Positions 32,817-41,932 of a stretch of DNA of 49,144 nt are shown piece by piece. Position numbers and translations under genes: made by a program. The DNA is from an uncultured Collinsella sp. (lineage in GTDB: Bacteria > Actinomycetota > Coriobacteriia > Coriobacteriales > Coriobacteriaceae). The stretch is from NCBI GenBank assembly GCA_900541205.1, contig UQIV01000018.1, positions 1-49,144 on the forward strand, written 5' to 3'. The notes beneath the pieces are model-generated. The model made no database searches, was not told the DNA's origin, and saw nothing but the letters and a program-made list of their open reading frames with translations. Position 1 is the stretch's first letter; the number at the start of each line of letters is the position of its first letter.

Positions 32817-33920
32817 ATGAAGTTCACCGTCAGCCAGAGCTCGCTCACACAAGCCATCGGCGTCGTTATGAAGGGTGTCGCTTCGGCATCCACCCTTCCC
32901 ATCCTGTCGGGCGTGCTCGTCAAGGCGCAAGACGGCATCTTGGAATTCCAGACCTCTAACTACACCATCTCGATCCGTCATCGCATCGCGGCGCATGTCG
33001 AAGAAGAGGGCGAGATGGTTATCCCCTGTAAGATGCTCTCCAATATCACCAAGACCCTCCCCGATGCCCCGGTCACCTTTGAGCTGTCCGAGCGCCAGGT
33101 GCTGATTGGTTGCGAGAAGAGCTCGTTCCGCCTGAACACGCTCGATGCCAATGACTTCCCCGAGTTTCCGGCCTATGCCATCGAGAGCGCCGTGGAGCTG
33201 CCGACCGATATCTTGTCCGAGATGGTCAGCCGCGTGTGGCGCGTCACCTCAACCGACAAGGCCCGCCCCATCCTGGGTGGCGTGCACATGAAGGTCGAGA
33301 ACAACACCGTGCGCCTGGTGGCGACCGATTCCTTCCGCCTGGCCGTGTGCGATACGCAGGTCGAGACCTCGACCCTCGAGGGCTCCTTTGAACTCAACGT
33401 TCCGGCCGACGCCTTTAACGACGCACTGAACATCATGGCCAGCCAGGCGACCATCATGATCGGAGCTACCGACACCCAGGTCGTCTTTGAGGCCGGCAAC
33501 ACCACCTACGTGTCGCGCCGCATCGAGGGCGTGTACCCCAACTACAAACAGCTCATCCCCGATTCGTGCGTGACGAGCGTCAAGATCGACGTCGCCGCCT
33601 TTAACGCCGCCCTCAAGCGCGTGGCCGTTATCGCGAGCGCCAACCCCGCCGTCAAGTTCGAGATCGATGTCGAGAACGGGCAGATGGGCCTGTCCTCCAT
33701 TTCCAATGACCAGGACCTTGCGCAGGAGACGATCGATGTCGAGGCCGAGGGCGAGTCGGGCACCATCGCCTTCAACTACCACTACATTTTCGGATGCCTC
33801 AATGCCCTGTCCAAGGAGAAGGAGATCACGCTGGAGCTCAAGAGCTACTCGCAGGCGGGCATCTTCAAGTCCTACGACAAGATCAACTACCTGTACCTGG
33901 TCATGCCGGTCCGCATCTAG
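32817..33920 (+). CDS. dnaN: DNA polymerase III sliding clamp (beta subunit)
   Basis: A 367-residue processivity clamp with three tandem clamp folds, beginning MKFTVSQSSLTQAIGVV and ending YLYLVMPVRI, the usual C-terminal motif lining the partner-binding pocket. Conserved blocks include GVASASTLPILSGVLVKA, TSTDKARPILGGVHM and ATDSFRLAV. AAAGG lies nine bases before the ATG. It follows the predicted unwinding region and precedes recF by 10 bp. Confidence 0.97.
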   Translation: MKFTVSQSSLTQAIGVVMKGVASASTLPILSGVLVKAQDGILEFQTSNYTISIRHRIAAHVEEEGEMVIPCKMLSNITKTLPDAPVTFELSERQVLIGCEKSSFRLNTLDANDFPEFPAYAIESAVELPTDILSEMVSRVWRVTSTDKARPILGGVHMKVENNTVRLVATDSFRLAVCDTQVETSTLEGSFELNVPADAFNDALNIMASQATIMIGATDTQVVFEAGNTTYVSRRIEGVYPNYKQLIPDSCVTSVKIDVAAFNAALKRVAVIASANPAVKFEIDVENGQMGLSSISNDQDLAQETIDVEAEGESGTIAFNYHYIFGCLNALSKEKEITLELKSYSQAGIFKSYDKINYLYLVMPVRI

Positions 33921-33930
33921 CAACCGCCCT

Positions 33931-35037
33931 ATGACCATGTTCGCCCGCGATCTTTCCGTCGCGCACTACCGCAGCTTCGATAGTTATCGCCTTGCCCTGG
34001 ACGAGGGCGTGACGATACTTGCGGGACCCAACGCGGCGGGAAAGACCAATCTCATAGAGGCGCTGCAGCTGCTGACGAGTGGCGCCTCGTTTAGGCATCC
34101 GACCGCAGCCGAGCTCGTCCATGACGGCGTGGGCTCGTGCAAGGCCGAGCTGAGGCTCGAGGGCGACGACCGCGTGCTTGATATGGGATTGAGCGCGGAG
34201 GACGGTAAGCGCTCGTTTAGCCGCAACGGCAAGAGATGCTCTGCCGCCGGTGTGCGCGGGGTTCTGCCGAGCGTGCTGTTTTGCCCCGACCATCTGGACA
34301 TGGTTAAGCGAGGCGCCAGTGTGCGCCGCGCCGCCCTCGATGACTTTGGCATGCAACTGAGCGCACGCTATGCCGATCTTGCGAGCACCTATGCGCGCTG
34401 CGTGACTCAGCGTAACGCCTTGCTCAAGGAGACCTGGTGCTGCCGCGAGATGCTCGGCGCGTGGAACGATTCGATTGCCCGCGCGGGCTCGGCCCTGCTC
34501 GTGCACCGGTTGGCCCTGCTCGACCGGCTGGCGGGCCATGTGCACACTGCCTACGGGCAAGTGGCGTCCGGTGAGGCCGCCAACGTGACCTATGCGTCCA
34601 CGCTGGGGGATTTGCCCCAGGTCGAGGATCGCGAAGAGCTGAAGGGCTGGGCGTACGAGCGCATGCTGGCTGCCCTTGATGAGCACGCCGACGAGGAAAT
34701 TCGCCGCGGCGTGACGTTGGTGGGACCGCATCGCGATGAGATTGAGTTTACCGTAGCGGGTCGTTCCGCTCGTTCGTTTGCCAGCCAAGGTCAGCAGCGA
34801 ACGTTGGTGCTGGCCTGGAAGGTGGCGGAGGTGGCCGTGGCTCGCGATGTCCTGGGCACCGCCCCATTGCTGCTTTTGGACGACGTGATGAGCGAACTCG
34901 ACGGCGAACGCCGCGGTGCTTTCCTGCGGCTGATCGGCGATGATATCCAGACGGTCATAACCACGACCAACCTGGGGTACTTTACCGATGATCTGCTTGA
35001 TCGAGCCAAGGTGGTGAGCATGGGTGAGACGTGCTAA
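33931..35037 (+). CDS. recF: DNA replication and repair protein RecF
   Basis: A 368-residue SMC-like ATPase that helps load RecA at gapped DNA. Walker A is GPNAAGKTNLIEA. Near the C-terminus are the ABC-type signature FASQGQQRTLVLAWK and Walker B LLLLDDVMSELD, followed by TTTNLGYF. The ATG of MTMFARDLS is chosen, since the frame further upstream lies inside dnaN. The Shine-Dalgarno sequence is poor, suggesting coupling to dnaN. Confidence 0.95.
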   Translation: MTMFARDLSVAHYRSFDSYRLALDEGVTILAGPNAAGKTNLIEALQLLTSGASFRHPTAAELVHDGVGSCKAELRLEGDDRVLDMGLSAEDGKRSFSRNGKRCSAAGVRGVLPSVLFCPDHLDMVKRGASVRRAALDDFGMQLSARYADLASTYARCVTQRNALLKETWCCREMLGAWNDSIARAGSALLVHRLALLDRLAGHVHTAYGQVASGEAANVTYASTLGDLPQVEDREELKGWAYERMLAALDEHADEEIRRGVTLVGPHRDEIEFTVAGRSARSFASQGQQRTLVLAWKVAEVAVARDVLGTAPLLLLDDVMSELDGERRGAFLRLIGDDIQTVITTTNLGYFTDDLLDRAKVVSMGETC

Positions 35038-35587
35038 TTACGAGCGCGAGAGCGAAACGGTCGCCTTCAGTGGGTTTTTGAACGCAGAGCGCCAGCGCAT
35101 CCTGGCGGCCGCGACACCTGAGCGCCGCGCGCAGATGGAGGCTGCGGAGGAATCTCGTGCGGTCTATCGCGCGTGGAATGCGGTGTGCTCGGGCACGCGC
35201 GAGGGGCGGCATGTGACGGGTCTGCGCTACCTGCCCGAGTCCAATGAGCTGCTGGTATATCTCGACTCGCCCTCGTGGACGCAGGAAATGACGCTGTTGC
35301 GCGAGATCATCCGCGCGCGTATGGAGCGCGCCGGTGCGCATGTGGACGGCCTGGTGTTCAAAACCACCGCACCCGGTCACACGCCATCCGCCGCCAAGGA
35401 GCGCCTGCGCCCGGCGACGACCGAGCGCCCGCCGGCCCCGCACGCCGACCTAAGTGAGGCCGAGCGCACCGAGATCGAGCGCCAAGTGGCACCCATCGAG
35501 GACCAAAAACTGCGCGAGGCCCTCGAGAACGCCATGAGAGCCAGTGCCGAGTGGGCCAAGGGCGTGCAAAGCAAAAAAGAGCCTTAA
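35024..35587 (+). CDS. DUF721 protein, DciA-like helicase loader candidate
   Basis: A 187-residue protein with a DUF721 core at about 45-110 (VYRAWNAVCSGTREGRHV, NELLVYLDSPSWTQEMTLLR). A disordered Pro/Ala-rich segment follows, then a helical tail. DUF721 includes DciA, which handles replicative helicase loading in bacteria that lack DnaC or DnaI. The position between recF and gyrB is the usual actinobacterial one. The GTG start overlaps recF by 14 bp. The role as loader is inferred from the family. Confidence 0.88.
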   Translation: MRRANYERESETVAFSGFLNAERQRILAAATPERRAQMEAAEESRAVYRAWNAVCSGTREGRHVTGLRYLPESNELLVYLDSPSWTQEMTLLREIIRARMERAGAHVDGLVFKTTAPGHTPSAAKERLRPATTERPPAPHADLSEAERTEIERQVAPIEDQKLREALENAMRASAEWAKGVQSKKEP

Positions 35588-35613
35588 ATCGCATCTGGTG
35601 GCCTTGTAGAGCC

Positions 35614-35643
35614 AAATACCCTCGTTCCCGAGGGTATTTTTTT
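35614..35643 (+). terminator. Terminator before gyrB
   Basis: AAATACCCTCG pairs with CGAGGGTATTT around TTCC and is followed by T. It ends the dnaA-dnaN-recF-DUF721 transcript. Confidence 0.9.
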
Positions 35644-35669
35644 ACGATAAACTAGTAAGGCTGTACACA
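35641..35669 (+). promoter_or_regulatory. Possible gyrBA promoter
   Basis: TTTACG, a 17-bp spacer and TACACA lie directly after the terminator and 24 bp before the gyrB start. The -10 is weak. Confidence 0.35.
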
Positions 35670-35692
35670 TTTTCTTGACTGAAGGAGGACGT

Positions 35693-37723
35693 GTGGCAAA
35701 CGAAAACGATTACGATGGCGGCGAGATTAAGATTCTCGAAGGTCTCGAGGCCGTTCGTAAGCGCCCGGGCATGTATATCGGCTCGACGAGCGCCAGCGGT
35801 CTGCATCACCTGGTGTGGGAGATCGTTGACAACTCCGTCGACGAGGCCATGGCCGGTTTCTGCACCGAGATCCAGGTGACGGTCCACGCCGACAACTCCA
35901 TCACGGTCGTCGACAACGGGCGCGGCATCCCCGTCGACGAGCACCCTGTTAAAAAGATCCCGACGCTTGAGGTCGTCATGACGATCTTGCACGCCGGCGG
36001 TAAGTTCGATAACTCGGCCTATAAGGTTTCGGGCGGCCTGCACGGCGTTGGCATCTCCGTCGTCAACGCACTGTCCAAGCGCGTGGTCGTTCAGGTTCGT
36101 CGCGACGGCAACACCTACGAGATGGAGTTCTCGCGCGGCAAGACCGTCAAGAAGATGGAGGTCGTGGGCACCTCGGATTCGACGGGCACCACCGTCACCT
36201 TCTGGCCCGACGATGAGATCTTCGAGACCTGCATCTACGATTTCGATACGCTGCACAACCGTCTGCAGGAGACGGCGTTCCTCAATAAGAACCTCAAAAT
36301 CGTGCTGACCGACGAGCGCGAGGCGACTCCCCATGTGGAGGAGTTTTGCTACGAGGGCGGCATCATCGACTTCGTCAAGTTCCTCAACGAGGGCAAGGAC
36401 GTCCCCGAGGCCTTTAAGGAGCCCATCTACATCGAGGGCAAATCGGATCCGGACGCGCCTGTGACCAAGATGGGCGAGGTCGAGGTTTCCCTGCAGTGGA
36501 ATAGCGGTTACGGCGAGAACGTCATGTCGTTTGCCAACGACATCTACACCCCCGAGGGCGGCATGCATCTTGAGGGCTTCCGCACCGCGCTCACCCGCGT
36601 GATCAACGATTACGCGCGCAAGCAGAACCTGCTCAAGGAAAAAGACGCCAACCTGACCGGCGACGATGTGCGCGAGGGCCTTTCGGCCGTTATCTCGGTC
36701 AAGCTGCCCGATCCGCAGTTTGAGGGCCAGACCAAGGCAAAGCTCGGCAGCTCCTATATGCGCGCGCTCACGCTCAAGATCGTGACCGACGGCCTCGCCG
36801 ATTACTTGGAGGAGCATCCCAAGCCCGCCCGCGAGATCGTCAAGAAGGCGCAACAGGCCTGCAAGGCGCGCAACGCCGCCCGCAAGGCGCGCGAGGCGAC
36901 CCGCCGCAAGAGCCTGCTCGAGACGGCGTCCCTGCCCGGTAAGCTCGCTGACTGCTCGGTGCGCGATGCCGAGCTGACCGAGCTCTTCATCGTAGAGGGC
37001 GACTCGGCAGGCGGTTCGGCCAAGGACGGCCGTCGCCGAGACATCCAGGCGATTCTGCCCCTGCGCGGCAAGATTTTGAACGTCGAACGCGTTGGTGACC
37101 ATCGCGCGTTCTCGAGTGACACCATCCAGTCGCTGATTACCGCGATCGGCTGCGGTGTCACGACGAGTGCCGGCGACGGCGGCGATTTCGATATCACCAA
37201 GGCGCGCTACCACAAGATCATCATCATGACCGATGCAGACGTCGACGGTGCGCATATCCGCATCCTGCTGCTGACGTTCTTCTACAAGTACATGCGTCCG
37301 CTGATCGATGCCGGCTACGTCTATGTTGCCTGCCCGCCCATCTTTGGCATTAAGGTGCGCAACAAGATCCACTACGTGTATCCCAACGGCCGCCAGCCCG
37401 AAGACGAGATCCTGCGCGACACCATCCAGAGCCTGGGCCTGAACCCCGACGATAACGACGAGGACGGCAAGGCCAAGGACGGCAAGATCACCAAAAAGCG
37501 CAAGGGCTATACCGTCCAGCGCTACAAGGGCTTGGGCGAGATGGACCCCAAGCAGCTTGCCTCGACGACGATGGACCCCAAGACCCGCATCCTGCAGCGT
37601 GTGTCGATCGAGGACGCCGTGGTGGCGGACCGCGCCGTGCGCGAGCTGATGGGTTCCGAGGTCGGCTATCGCCGCGAGTACATTGAAAAACATGCGCATG
37701 ACGCGCGTTTCCTTGATGCTTAA
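35693..37723 (+). CDS. gyrB: DNA gyrase subunit B
   Basis: A 676-residue ATPase subunit of gyrase. The GHKL domain has EIVDNSVDEAMAG, VDNGRGIPVD, GLHGVGISVVNALS. The TOPRIM domain has FIVEGDSAGGSAKDGRRR, ILPLRGKILNVER and MTDADVDGAHIRILLLTF. A short acidic/Lys insert (DDNDEDGKAKDGK) interrupts the region before YKGLGEMDPKQL. The GTG of MANENDYDGGE lies six bases after GAAGGAGG; upstream in-frame codons only encode that site. It forms an operon with gyrA. Confidence 0.97.
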   Translation: MANENDYDGGEIKILEGLEAVRKRPGMYIGSTSASGLHHLVWEIVDNSVDEAMAGFCTEIQVTVHADNSITVVDNGRGIPVDEHPVKKIPTLEVVMTILHAGGKFDNSAYKVSGGLHGVGISVVNALSKRVVVQVRRDGNTYEMEFSRGKTVKKMEVVGTSDSTGTTVTFWPDDEIFETCIYDFDTLHNRLQETAFLNKNLKIVLTDEREATPHVEEFCYEGGIIDFVKFLNEGKDVPEAFKEPIYIEGKSDPDAPVTKMGEVEVSLQWNSGYGENVMSFANDIYTPEGGMHLEGFRTALTRVINDYARKQNLLKEKDANLTGDDVREGLSAVISVKLPDPQFEGQTKAKLGSSYMRALTLKIVTDGLADYLEEHPKPAREIVKKAQQACKARNAARKAREATRRKSLLETASLPGKLADCSVRDAELTELFIVEGDSAGGSAKDGRRRDIQAILPLRGKILNVERVGDHRAFSSDTIQSLITAIGCGVTTSAGDGGDFDITKARYHKIIIMTDADVDGAHIRILLLTFFYKYMRPLIDAGYVYVACPPIFGIKVRNKIHYVYPNGRQPEDEILRDTIQSLGLNPDDNDEDGKAKDGKITKKRKGYTVQRYKGLGEMDPKQLASTTMDPKTRILQRVSIEDAVVADRAVRELMGSEVGYRREYIEKHAHDARFLDA

Positions 37724-37734
37724 GAGGAGGTAAC

Positions 37735-40476
37735 GTGGCAGACGATATCAACAATAACGAGGGTATGGGCGAGGCCGGCGATGCCGGCATGCCCGACGAT
37801 CTGAAGCGCCTGCTTGCCCGTGCTGAGCAGGGCGAGGACGGCGATCCGGACGCCTATAACCCCGATGCCGATGATGACGAGGAAGAGGACGACGACGGCG
37901 AGCTCGAGGAGAGCTTTGGCGAAGTCGACCGTGGCGCCTCGGCCGGCGAGGATATCAATGGCGGCCAGCTCCAGATTTCGGAGTTCGGTCGCGAGATGAA
38001 GCAGTCGTTCATCGAGTATTCGATGTCGGTTATCACGGCGCGCGCCCTGCCGGACGTGCGCGACGGCTTAAAGCCGGTGCACCGCCGCATTCTGTACGCG
38101 ATGAACGAGAGCGGCATCTACCCCAACCGCCCGCACAAGAAGTCAGCCTGGACGGTCGGCGAAGTTATCGGTAAGTACCACCCGCACGGTGACTCTGCGG
38201 TCTACGAGGCCATGGTCCGCCTGGCGCAGTGGTTCTCCATGCGCACGCCGCTCATCGACGGTCACGGCAACTTCGGCAACATCGACGGCGACGGCGCGGC
38301 AGCCATGCGTTACACCGAGAGCCGCCTGGCCAAGCCCGCCATGGAACTGCTGCGTGACTTGCAGAAGGATACCGTCGACTGGCAGCCCAACTACGACGAA
38401 TCGCTCGCCGAGCCCGTGGCGCTGCCTGCGCGCTTCCCCAACCTGCTGGTCAACGGCAGCCAGGGCATCGCCGTCGGCATGGCCACCAACATCGCCCCGC
38501 ATAACCTCACCGAGGCGATCGAGGCCACCTGCTACCTGATCGACAACCCCGACGCCACCGTCGACGAGCTCATGCAGATCATGCCCGGTCCGGACTTCCC
38601 CACCGGCGCCATCATCATGGGCAGCGCCGGCATTAAGCAGAGCTACGAGACCGGCCGCGGCTCCATTACCGTGCGTGCCAAGGCACACGTGGAGTCCACC
38701 AAGACCGGTCGCAGCCGCCTGGTCTTTACCGAGATTCCCTACATGGTCAACAAAGGCACCCTGCAGGAGAAGATCGCCCAGCTCGTCAACGACAAACGCA
38801 TCGAGGGCATCTCGGATATGCGCGATGAGTCCAACCAGAAGGGCATCCGTCTGGTCATCGAGCTCAAGAAGGGCGTCATTCCGCAGGTCGTGCTCAACAA
38901 CCTGTATAAGTACACCTCGCTGCAGACGACCTTTGGCGCCAACAACCTGGCGCTCGTCAACGGCGTGCCCAAATGCCTGAGCCTGCGCGAGATGCTGCAA
39001 CACTACATCGACCACCAGGTCGACGTAGTCACCCGTCGCACCCGCTTCGACCTTAAGAAGGCCCAGGCACGTGCCCATATCCTCGAGGGCTACCTGATGG
39101 CCCTTGACCATATCGACGAGGTCATTAGCATCATACGCTCCTCGCAGACCGACTCCGAGGCCAGCAGCCGCCTGATTGAGCGCTTTGGCTTTACGCCCGA
39201 GCAGACCACGGCCATCCTCGAGATGAAGCTGCGCCGCCTGACCGGCCTGGAGCGCGACAAGATCCAAGAAGAGTTGGACGGCCTGCGCCGCGCCATCGCC
39301 TACTACGAGGACCTGCTGGCGCATGAGGAGAAGATCCTGGGCGTCATCAAGGAAGAGATGCGCGAGATCTCCAAGAAGTTTGGCGACAAGCGCCGCACCG
39401 AGATCAGCCAGGTTGAGAAGGACCTGGATGTCGAGGACCTCATCGCCGACGAGGACATGGTCGTGACCATCACCCACACCGGCTACGTTAAGCGTATCCC
39501 GGTGGCTGCCTACCGTGCCCAGAAGCGCGGTGGCAAGGGCGTGTCGGGCGTCAACCTCAAAGAGGACGATGTCATCGACGAGATGTTCATCGCGTCCACG
39601 CACGAGTACGTGCTGTTCTTCTCGAGCAAGGGCAAGGTCTATCGCCTGAAGGTGCACGAGCTGCCGGTGGGTACGCGCCAGGCCCGCGGTACCGCGATCG
39701 TCAACCTGCTGCCTTTCGAGGAGGGCGAGAAGATCGCAAGCGTCATCAGCTGCCGCGAGTTCCCGGCCGACGAGTACCTGATGTTTGCCACCAAGAGCGG
39801 CATGGTCAAGAAGACCGTGATGAGCGCGTATGACCGCAGCCGCCGTGATGGCCTGATCGCTATCAACCTGCGTGACGACGACGCGCTGCTGAACGTGCGC
39901 CGCGTGCGCGAGGGTGACAAGATTATCCTGGCCACCACCGCGGGCAAGGCGATCATGTTCTCCGAGGAGCAGGTGCGCGCTACCGGCCGCGACACCAGCG
40001 GCGTTCGCGGTATCGGCATGAAGGACGGCGTGAGCGTTCTGGGCATGGAAGTCACTAACGGCAACGGCGATCTGTTCGTCATCACCGAGCGCGGCTACGG
40101 CAAGCGCACGCCGGTTGCGGACTACCCGGAGCAGAATCGCGGCGGCCAGGGCGTCTACACCATCCAAATGACCGAGCGTAAAGGTAACCTCGCGGCCATG
40201 AAGACAGTGGGCCCGCAGCACGAGCTGTTCATCGTGACGGAGGGCGCGACGGTCATTCGCGTCAAGACCGACGAGATCAGTCAGACCGGCCGCGCCACCC
40301 AGGGCGTCAAGATGATGACCGTCGACGACAACGACCGCATCTGCGCCGTGGCCCGCATGACAGCCGCCAAAGAGAAGCCCGAGGGCGAAGGTACCGAGGC
40401 CGCAGCCGACACCGAAGAGGCCCCAGTCGACCTAGGCGACGGCAACGACATGTCAGAGGATCTCCTCGACGAGTAA
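37735..40476 (+). CDS. gyrA: DNA gyrase subunit A
   Basis: A 913-residue breakage-reunion subunit. The catalytic Tyr193 is in AAMRYTES. The quinolone-determining region reads HPHGDSAVYEAMVRLAQ with Ser154 and Glu158, a pattern without an obvious resistance change. The C-terminal beta-pinwheel has the GyrA box QKRGGKG. Before the usual start of the fold (SFIEYSMSVITARALPDVRD, about 91) lies an extra acidic N-terminus of some 80 residues rich in Asp and Glu. AGAGGAGG precedes the GTG, 11 bp after gyrB. Confidence 0.97.
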   Translation: MADDINNNEGMGEAGDAGMPDDLKRLLARAEQGEDGDPDAYNPDADDDEEEDDDGELEESFGEVDRGASAGEDINGGQLQISEFGREMKQSFIEYSMSVITARALPDVRDGLKPVHRRILYAMNESGIYPNRPHKKSAWTVGEVIGKYHPHGDSAVYEAMVRLAQWFSMRTPLIDGHGNFGNIDGDGAAAMRYTESRLAKPAMELLRDLQKDTVDWQPNYDESLAEPVALPARFPNLLVNGSQGIAVGMATNIAPHNLTEAIEATCYLIDNPDATVDELMQIMPGPDFPTGAIIMGSAGIKQSYETGRGSITVRAKAHVESTKTGRSRLVFTEIPYMVNKGTLQEKIAQLVNDKRIEGISDMRDESNQKGIRLVIELKKGVIPQVVLNNLYKYTSLQTTFGANNLALVNGVPKCLSLREMLQHYIDHQVDVVTRRTRFDLKKAQARAHILEGYLMALDHIDEVISIIRSSQTDSEASSRLIERFGFTPEQTTAILEMKLRRLTGLERDKIQEELDGLRRAIAYYEDLLAHEEKILGVIKEEMREISKKFGDKRRTEISQVEKDLDVEDLIADEDMVVTITHTGYVKRIPVAAYRAQKRGGKGVSGVNLKEDDVIDEMFIASTHEYVLFFSSKGKVYRLKVHELPVGTRQARGTAIVNLLPFEEGEKIASVISCREFPADEYLMFATKSGMVKKTVMSAYDRSRRDGLIAINLRDDDALLNVRRVREGDKIILATTAGKAIMFSEEQVRATGRDTSGVRGIGMKDGVSVLGMEVTNGNGDLFVITERGYGKRTPVADYPEQNRGGQGVYTIQMTERKGNLAAMKTVGPQHELFIVTEGATVIRVKTDEISQTGRATQGVKMMTVDDNDRICAVARMTAAKEKPEGEGTEAAADTEEAPVDLGDGNDMSEDLLDE

Positions 40477-40516
40477 GTAGTCCTCTCCGGTCAAAAACAT
40501 CAGACCCCATATATCG

Positions 40517-40550
40517 GCGGTCGGCGCACCTGCGCGCCGACCGCTTTTTT
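40517..40550 (+). terminator. Terminator of gyrBA
   Basis: GCGGTCGGCGC pairs perfectly with GCGCCGACCGC and is followed by six T. The T-tract is also the left tip of the long inverted repeat. Confidence 0.9.
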
Positions 40551-40729
40551 GAAAACCTAGGGACCCGCGTTCGCCCCGGCCGCCCGGCGGCATATGAAGT
40601 CGATCGCGAGTTCCGCACGAGCCGGAGAGCACTTAATGTGCTCTCCGTGCGAGTCAGGACTGTCTGAGCAGGCGACTTCATATGCCGCCGGGCGGCCGGG
40701 GCGAACCCCTCCAAAGATTTTCAAAAAAG
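40544..40729. repeat. 186-bp long inverted-repeat element
   Basis: A perfect 34-bp inverted repeat (40569-40602 and 40673-40706) has GC-rich tips and a CATATGAAGTCG inner end. Outside it the match continues imperfectly to CTTTTTTGAAAA on the left (40544-40555) and its complement on the right (about 40718-40729). The centre holds a second hairpin, CGGAGAGCAC-TTAAT-GTGCTCTCCG (40623-40647). The element contains no open frame of note. It fits exactly between the gyrA terminator stem and the tRNA-Ile promoter. It may be a MITE-like or REP-like element, or a structured RNA. Confidence 0.85.
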
Positions 40730-40732
40730 TTG

Positions 40733-40762
40733 TTGACGCGCGCGTAACGACTCGTCTAATAT
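40733..40762 (+). promoter_or_regulatory. Promoter of tRNA-Ile
   Basis: TTGACG, an 18-bp spacer and TAATAT, with the -10 ending 14 bp before the tRNA. It begins four bases after the inverted-repeat element. Confidence 0.7.
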
Positions 40763-40776
40763 ATCCCTTGCGCGAT

Positions 40777-40853
40777 GGACCTGTAGCTCAGTTGGTTAGA
40801 GCGTCCGGCTGATAACCGGGAGGTCACAAGTTCGAATCTTGTCAGGTCCACCA
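40777..40853 (+). tRNA. tRNA-Ile (anticodon GAT), CCA encoded
   Basis: Starts GGACCTGTAGCTCAGTTGG, with anticodon loop CTGATAA between TCCGG and CCGGG. The T-arm is CAAGTTCGAATCTTG and the end CAGGTCC-A-CCA. All arms pair. Confidence 0.95.
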
Positions 40854-40867
40854 TCAAAACTGTGAAG

Positions 40868-40900
40868 AGCCCTGGGGCGTTGCCTCGGGGCTTTTTTCTT
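40868..40900 (+). terminator. Terminator of tRNA-Ile
   Basis: AGCCC and GGGCT pair, then an internal loop, then GGC/GCC around GTT, followed by six T. Confidence 0.75.
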
Positions 40901-41011
40901 GTCTGTGATAAATCTCATTTTGGTTTTGTGTGCTGTGCGAAAGATTGGGTAGTATAGCTATTCAATGCGGCGGGCTGCCGTGTGTTAACCGCTACGTACC
41001 GGAGGTGTTCC

Positions 41012-41512
41012 ATGGTTCGTGTCGACATAGAGACTATCGTCATGGCCGCCGGTCCCGTGCCATCGCTTATCGTGCTTCGCGAGCGCTGCAGCAAATCGGA
41101 CTCGCCCGCGCCACTGCGTTCCCTTTCCATTCAGACTGGTTCGTTTGAAGCTGCTGCCATTAGCCGCGGCATCGATAGCGGCCGCGCCGAGCGCCCGATT
41201 ACCCATGACCTGCTGCTCGATACCGTTGACGCCCTGGGCGCCAAGCTCGAGCGCATCGAGATCGTTCGCGCCGAGCCGCCGGTGTTCTACGCGACGATCG
41301 TCGTACTGGCCGATGGTGACGAGCGCAAGATCGATGCCCGTCCCAGTGATGCCATTGCCCTCGCCGTGCGCAGCAATGCCCCCATGTTTGTGGAGGACGA
41401 CATCATGAATCGCCTGGGCACCGTTTCTGCCCATGCCGAGGAAGTTGACGACGAGCAGGAGTTCGAGAAGTTCGACGAGTTCGTCCATACGCTCTCCCCC
41501 GATGACTTCTAA
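41012..41512 (+). CDS. DUF151 / bifunctional nuclease-family protein
   Basis: A 166-residue protein with the BFN domain (DUF151) at about 10-135: VPSLIVLRE, ERPITHDLLLDTVDALGAKLERIEI, YATIVVLADGDERKIDARPSDAIALAVRSNAPMFV-type sequence, and an acidic tail rich in Asp and Glu. The DARPSDAIALA block is the diagnostic motif. Family members have nuclease activity reported in plants. In bacteria the role is unclear, and fusions to UVR domains suggest nucleic-acid work. GGAGG lies seven bases before the ATG. Confidence 0.9.
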   Translation: MVRVDIETIVMAAGPVPSLIVLRERCSKSDSPAPLRSLSIQTGSFEAAAISRGIDSGRAERPITHDLLLDTVDALGAKLERIEIVRAEPPVFYATIVVLADGDERKIDARPSDAIALAVRSNAPMFVEDDIMNRLGTVSAHAEEVDDEQEFEKFDEFVHTLSPDDF

Positions 41513-41902
41513 ATGCGGGGCGGCAGGGTTGCGGAGCGTTCGCTGATGGCCGGCGGCATGTCGGCTGAGGCGGCGGCCATTGCACGCGAGGCCCAGATGC
41601 GCTCAGAGGCTTCTGAGGCGGCTCGCATTGCCTATGTGACGCAGGCCCGCACGCTTCGCGAGCGCCGTGGTTCGTTTATCAAGATGGTTGTCATCTCCGT
41701 CCTTGTCGCGGCAATCTGCTCGCGCCTTCGTGGTACAGTTGGTGCGCTTGGGTTTTCGATCTCTACGGGCCTGGTGATCTGGGGTGTGGTCGACGCGGTA
41801 ATGCTGACCAGTCAGATCAAGGTGCTCGACAAGCGCGCGATGGATATGATGCGCGCCCGCGACGCTGCCGCCAGGATCGCCGCCGAGGCACAGGAACTGT
41901 AA
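41513..41902 (+). CDS. Small membrane protein, unknown
   Basis: A 129-residue protein not recognised. A helical, Ala/Arg/Glu-rich N-terminus (about 1-55) leads to two hydrophobic segments (MVVISVLVAAICSRL and VGALGFSISTGLVIWGVVDAVML) and another Arg/Ala-rich helix. The ATG directly follows the stop of the DUF151 gene. A later ATG (MAGGMSAEA or MSAEA) could be the true start, as no ribosome binding site is clear. It is in an operon with the DUF151 gene. Confidence 0.7.
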   Translation: MRGGRVAERSLMAGGMSAEAAAIAREAQMRSEASEAARIAYVTQARTLRERRGSFIKMVVISVLVAAICSRLRGTVGALGFSISTGLVIWGVVDAVMLTSQIKVLDKRAMDMMRARDAAARIAAEAQEL

Positions 41903-41932
41903 CGACGCCAGACTCGATGGGAAGGTCTAAAG

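Noticed and set aside
35642..37699. 685-codon open frame antisense to gyrB
   Set aside because: Mirror frame; gyrB is unmistakable on the plus strand.
38143..40221. 692-codon open frame antisense to gyrA
   Set aside because: Same effect of strong G/C third-position bias; no recognisable protein features.
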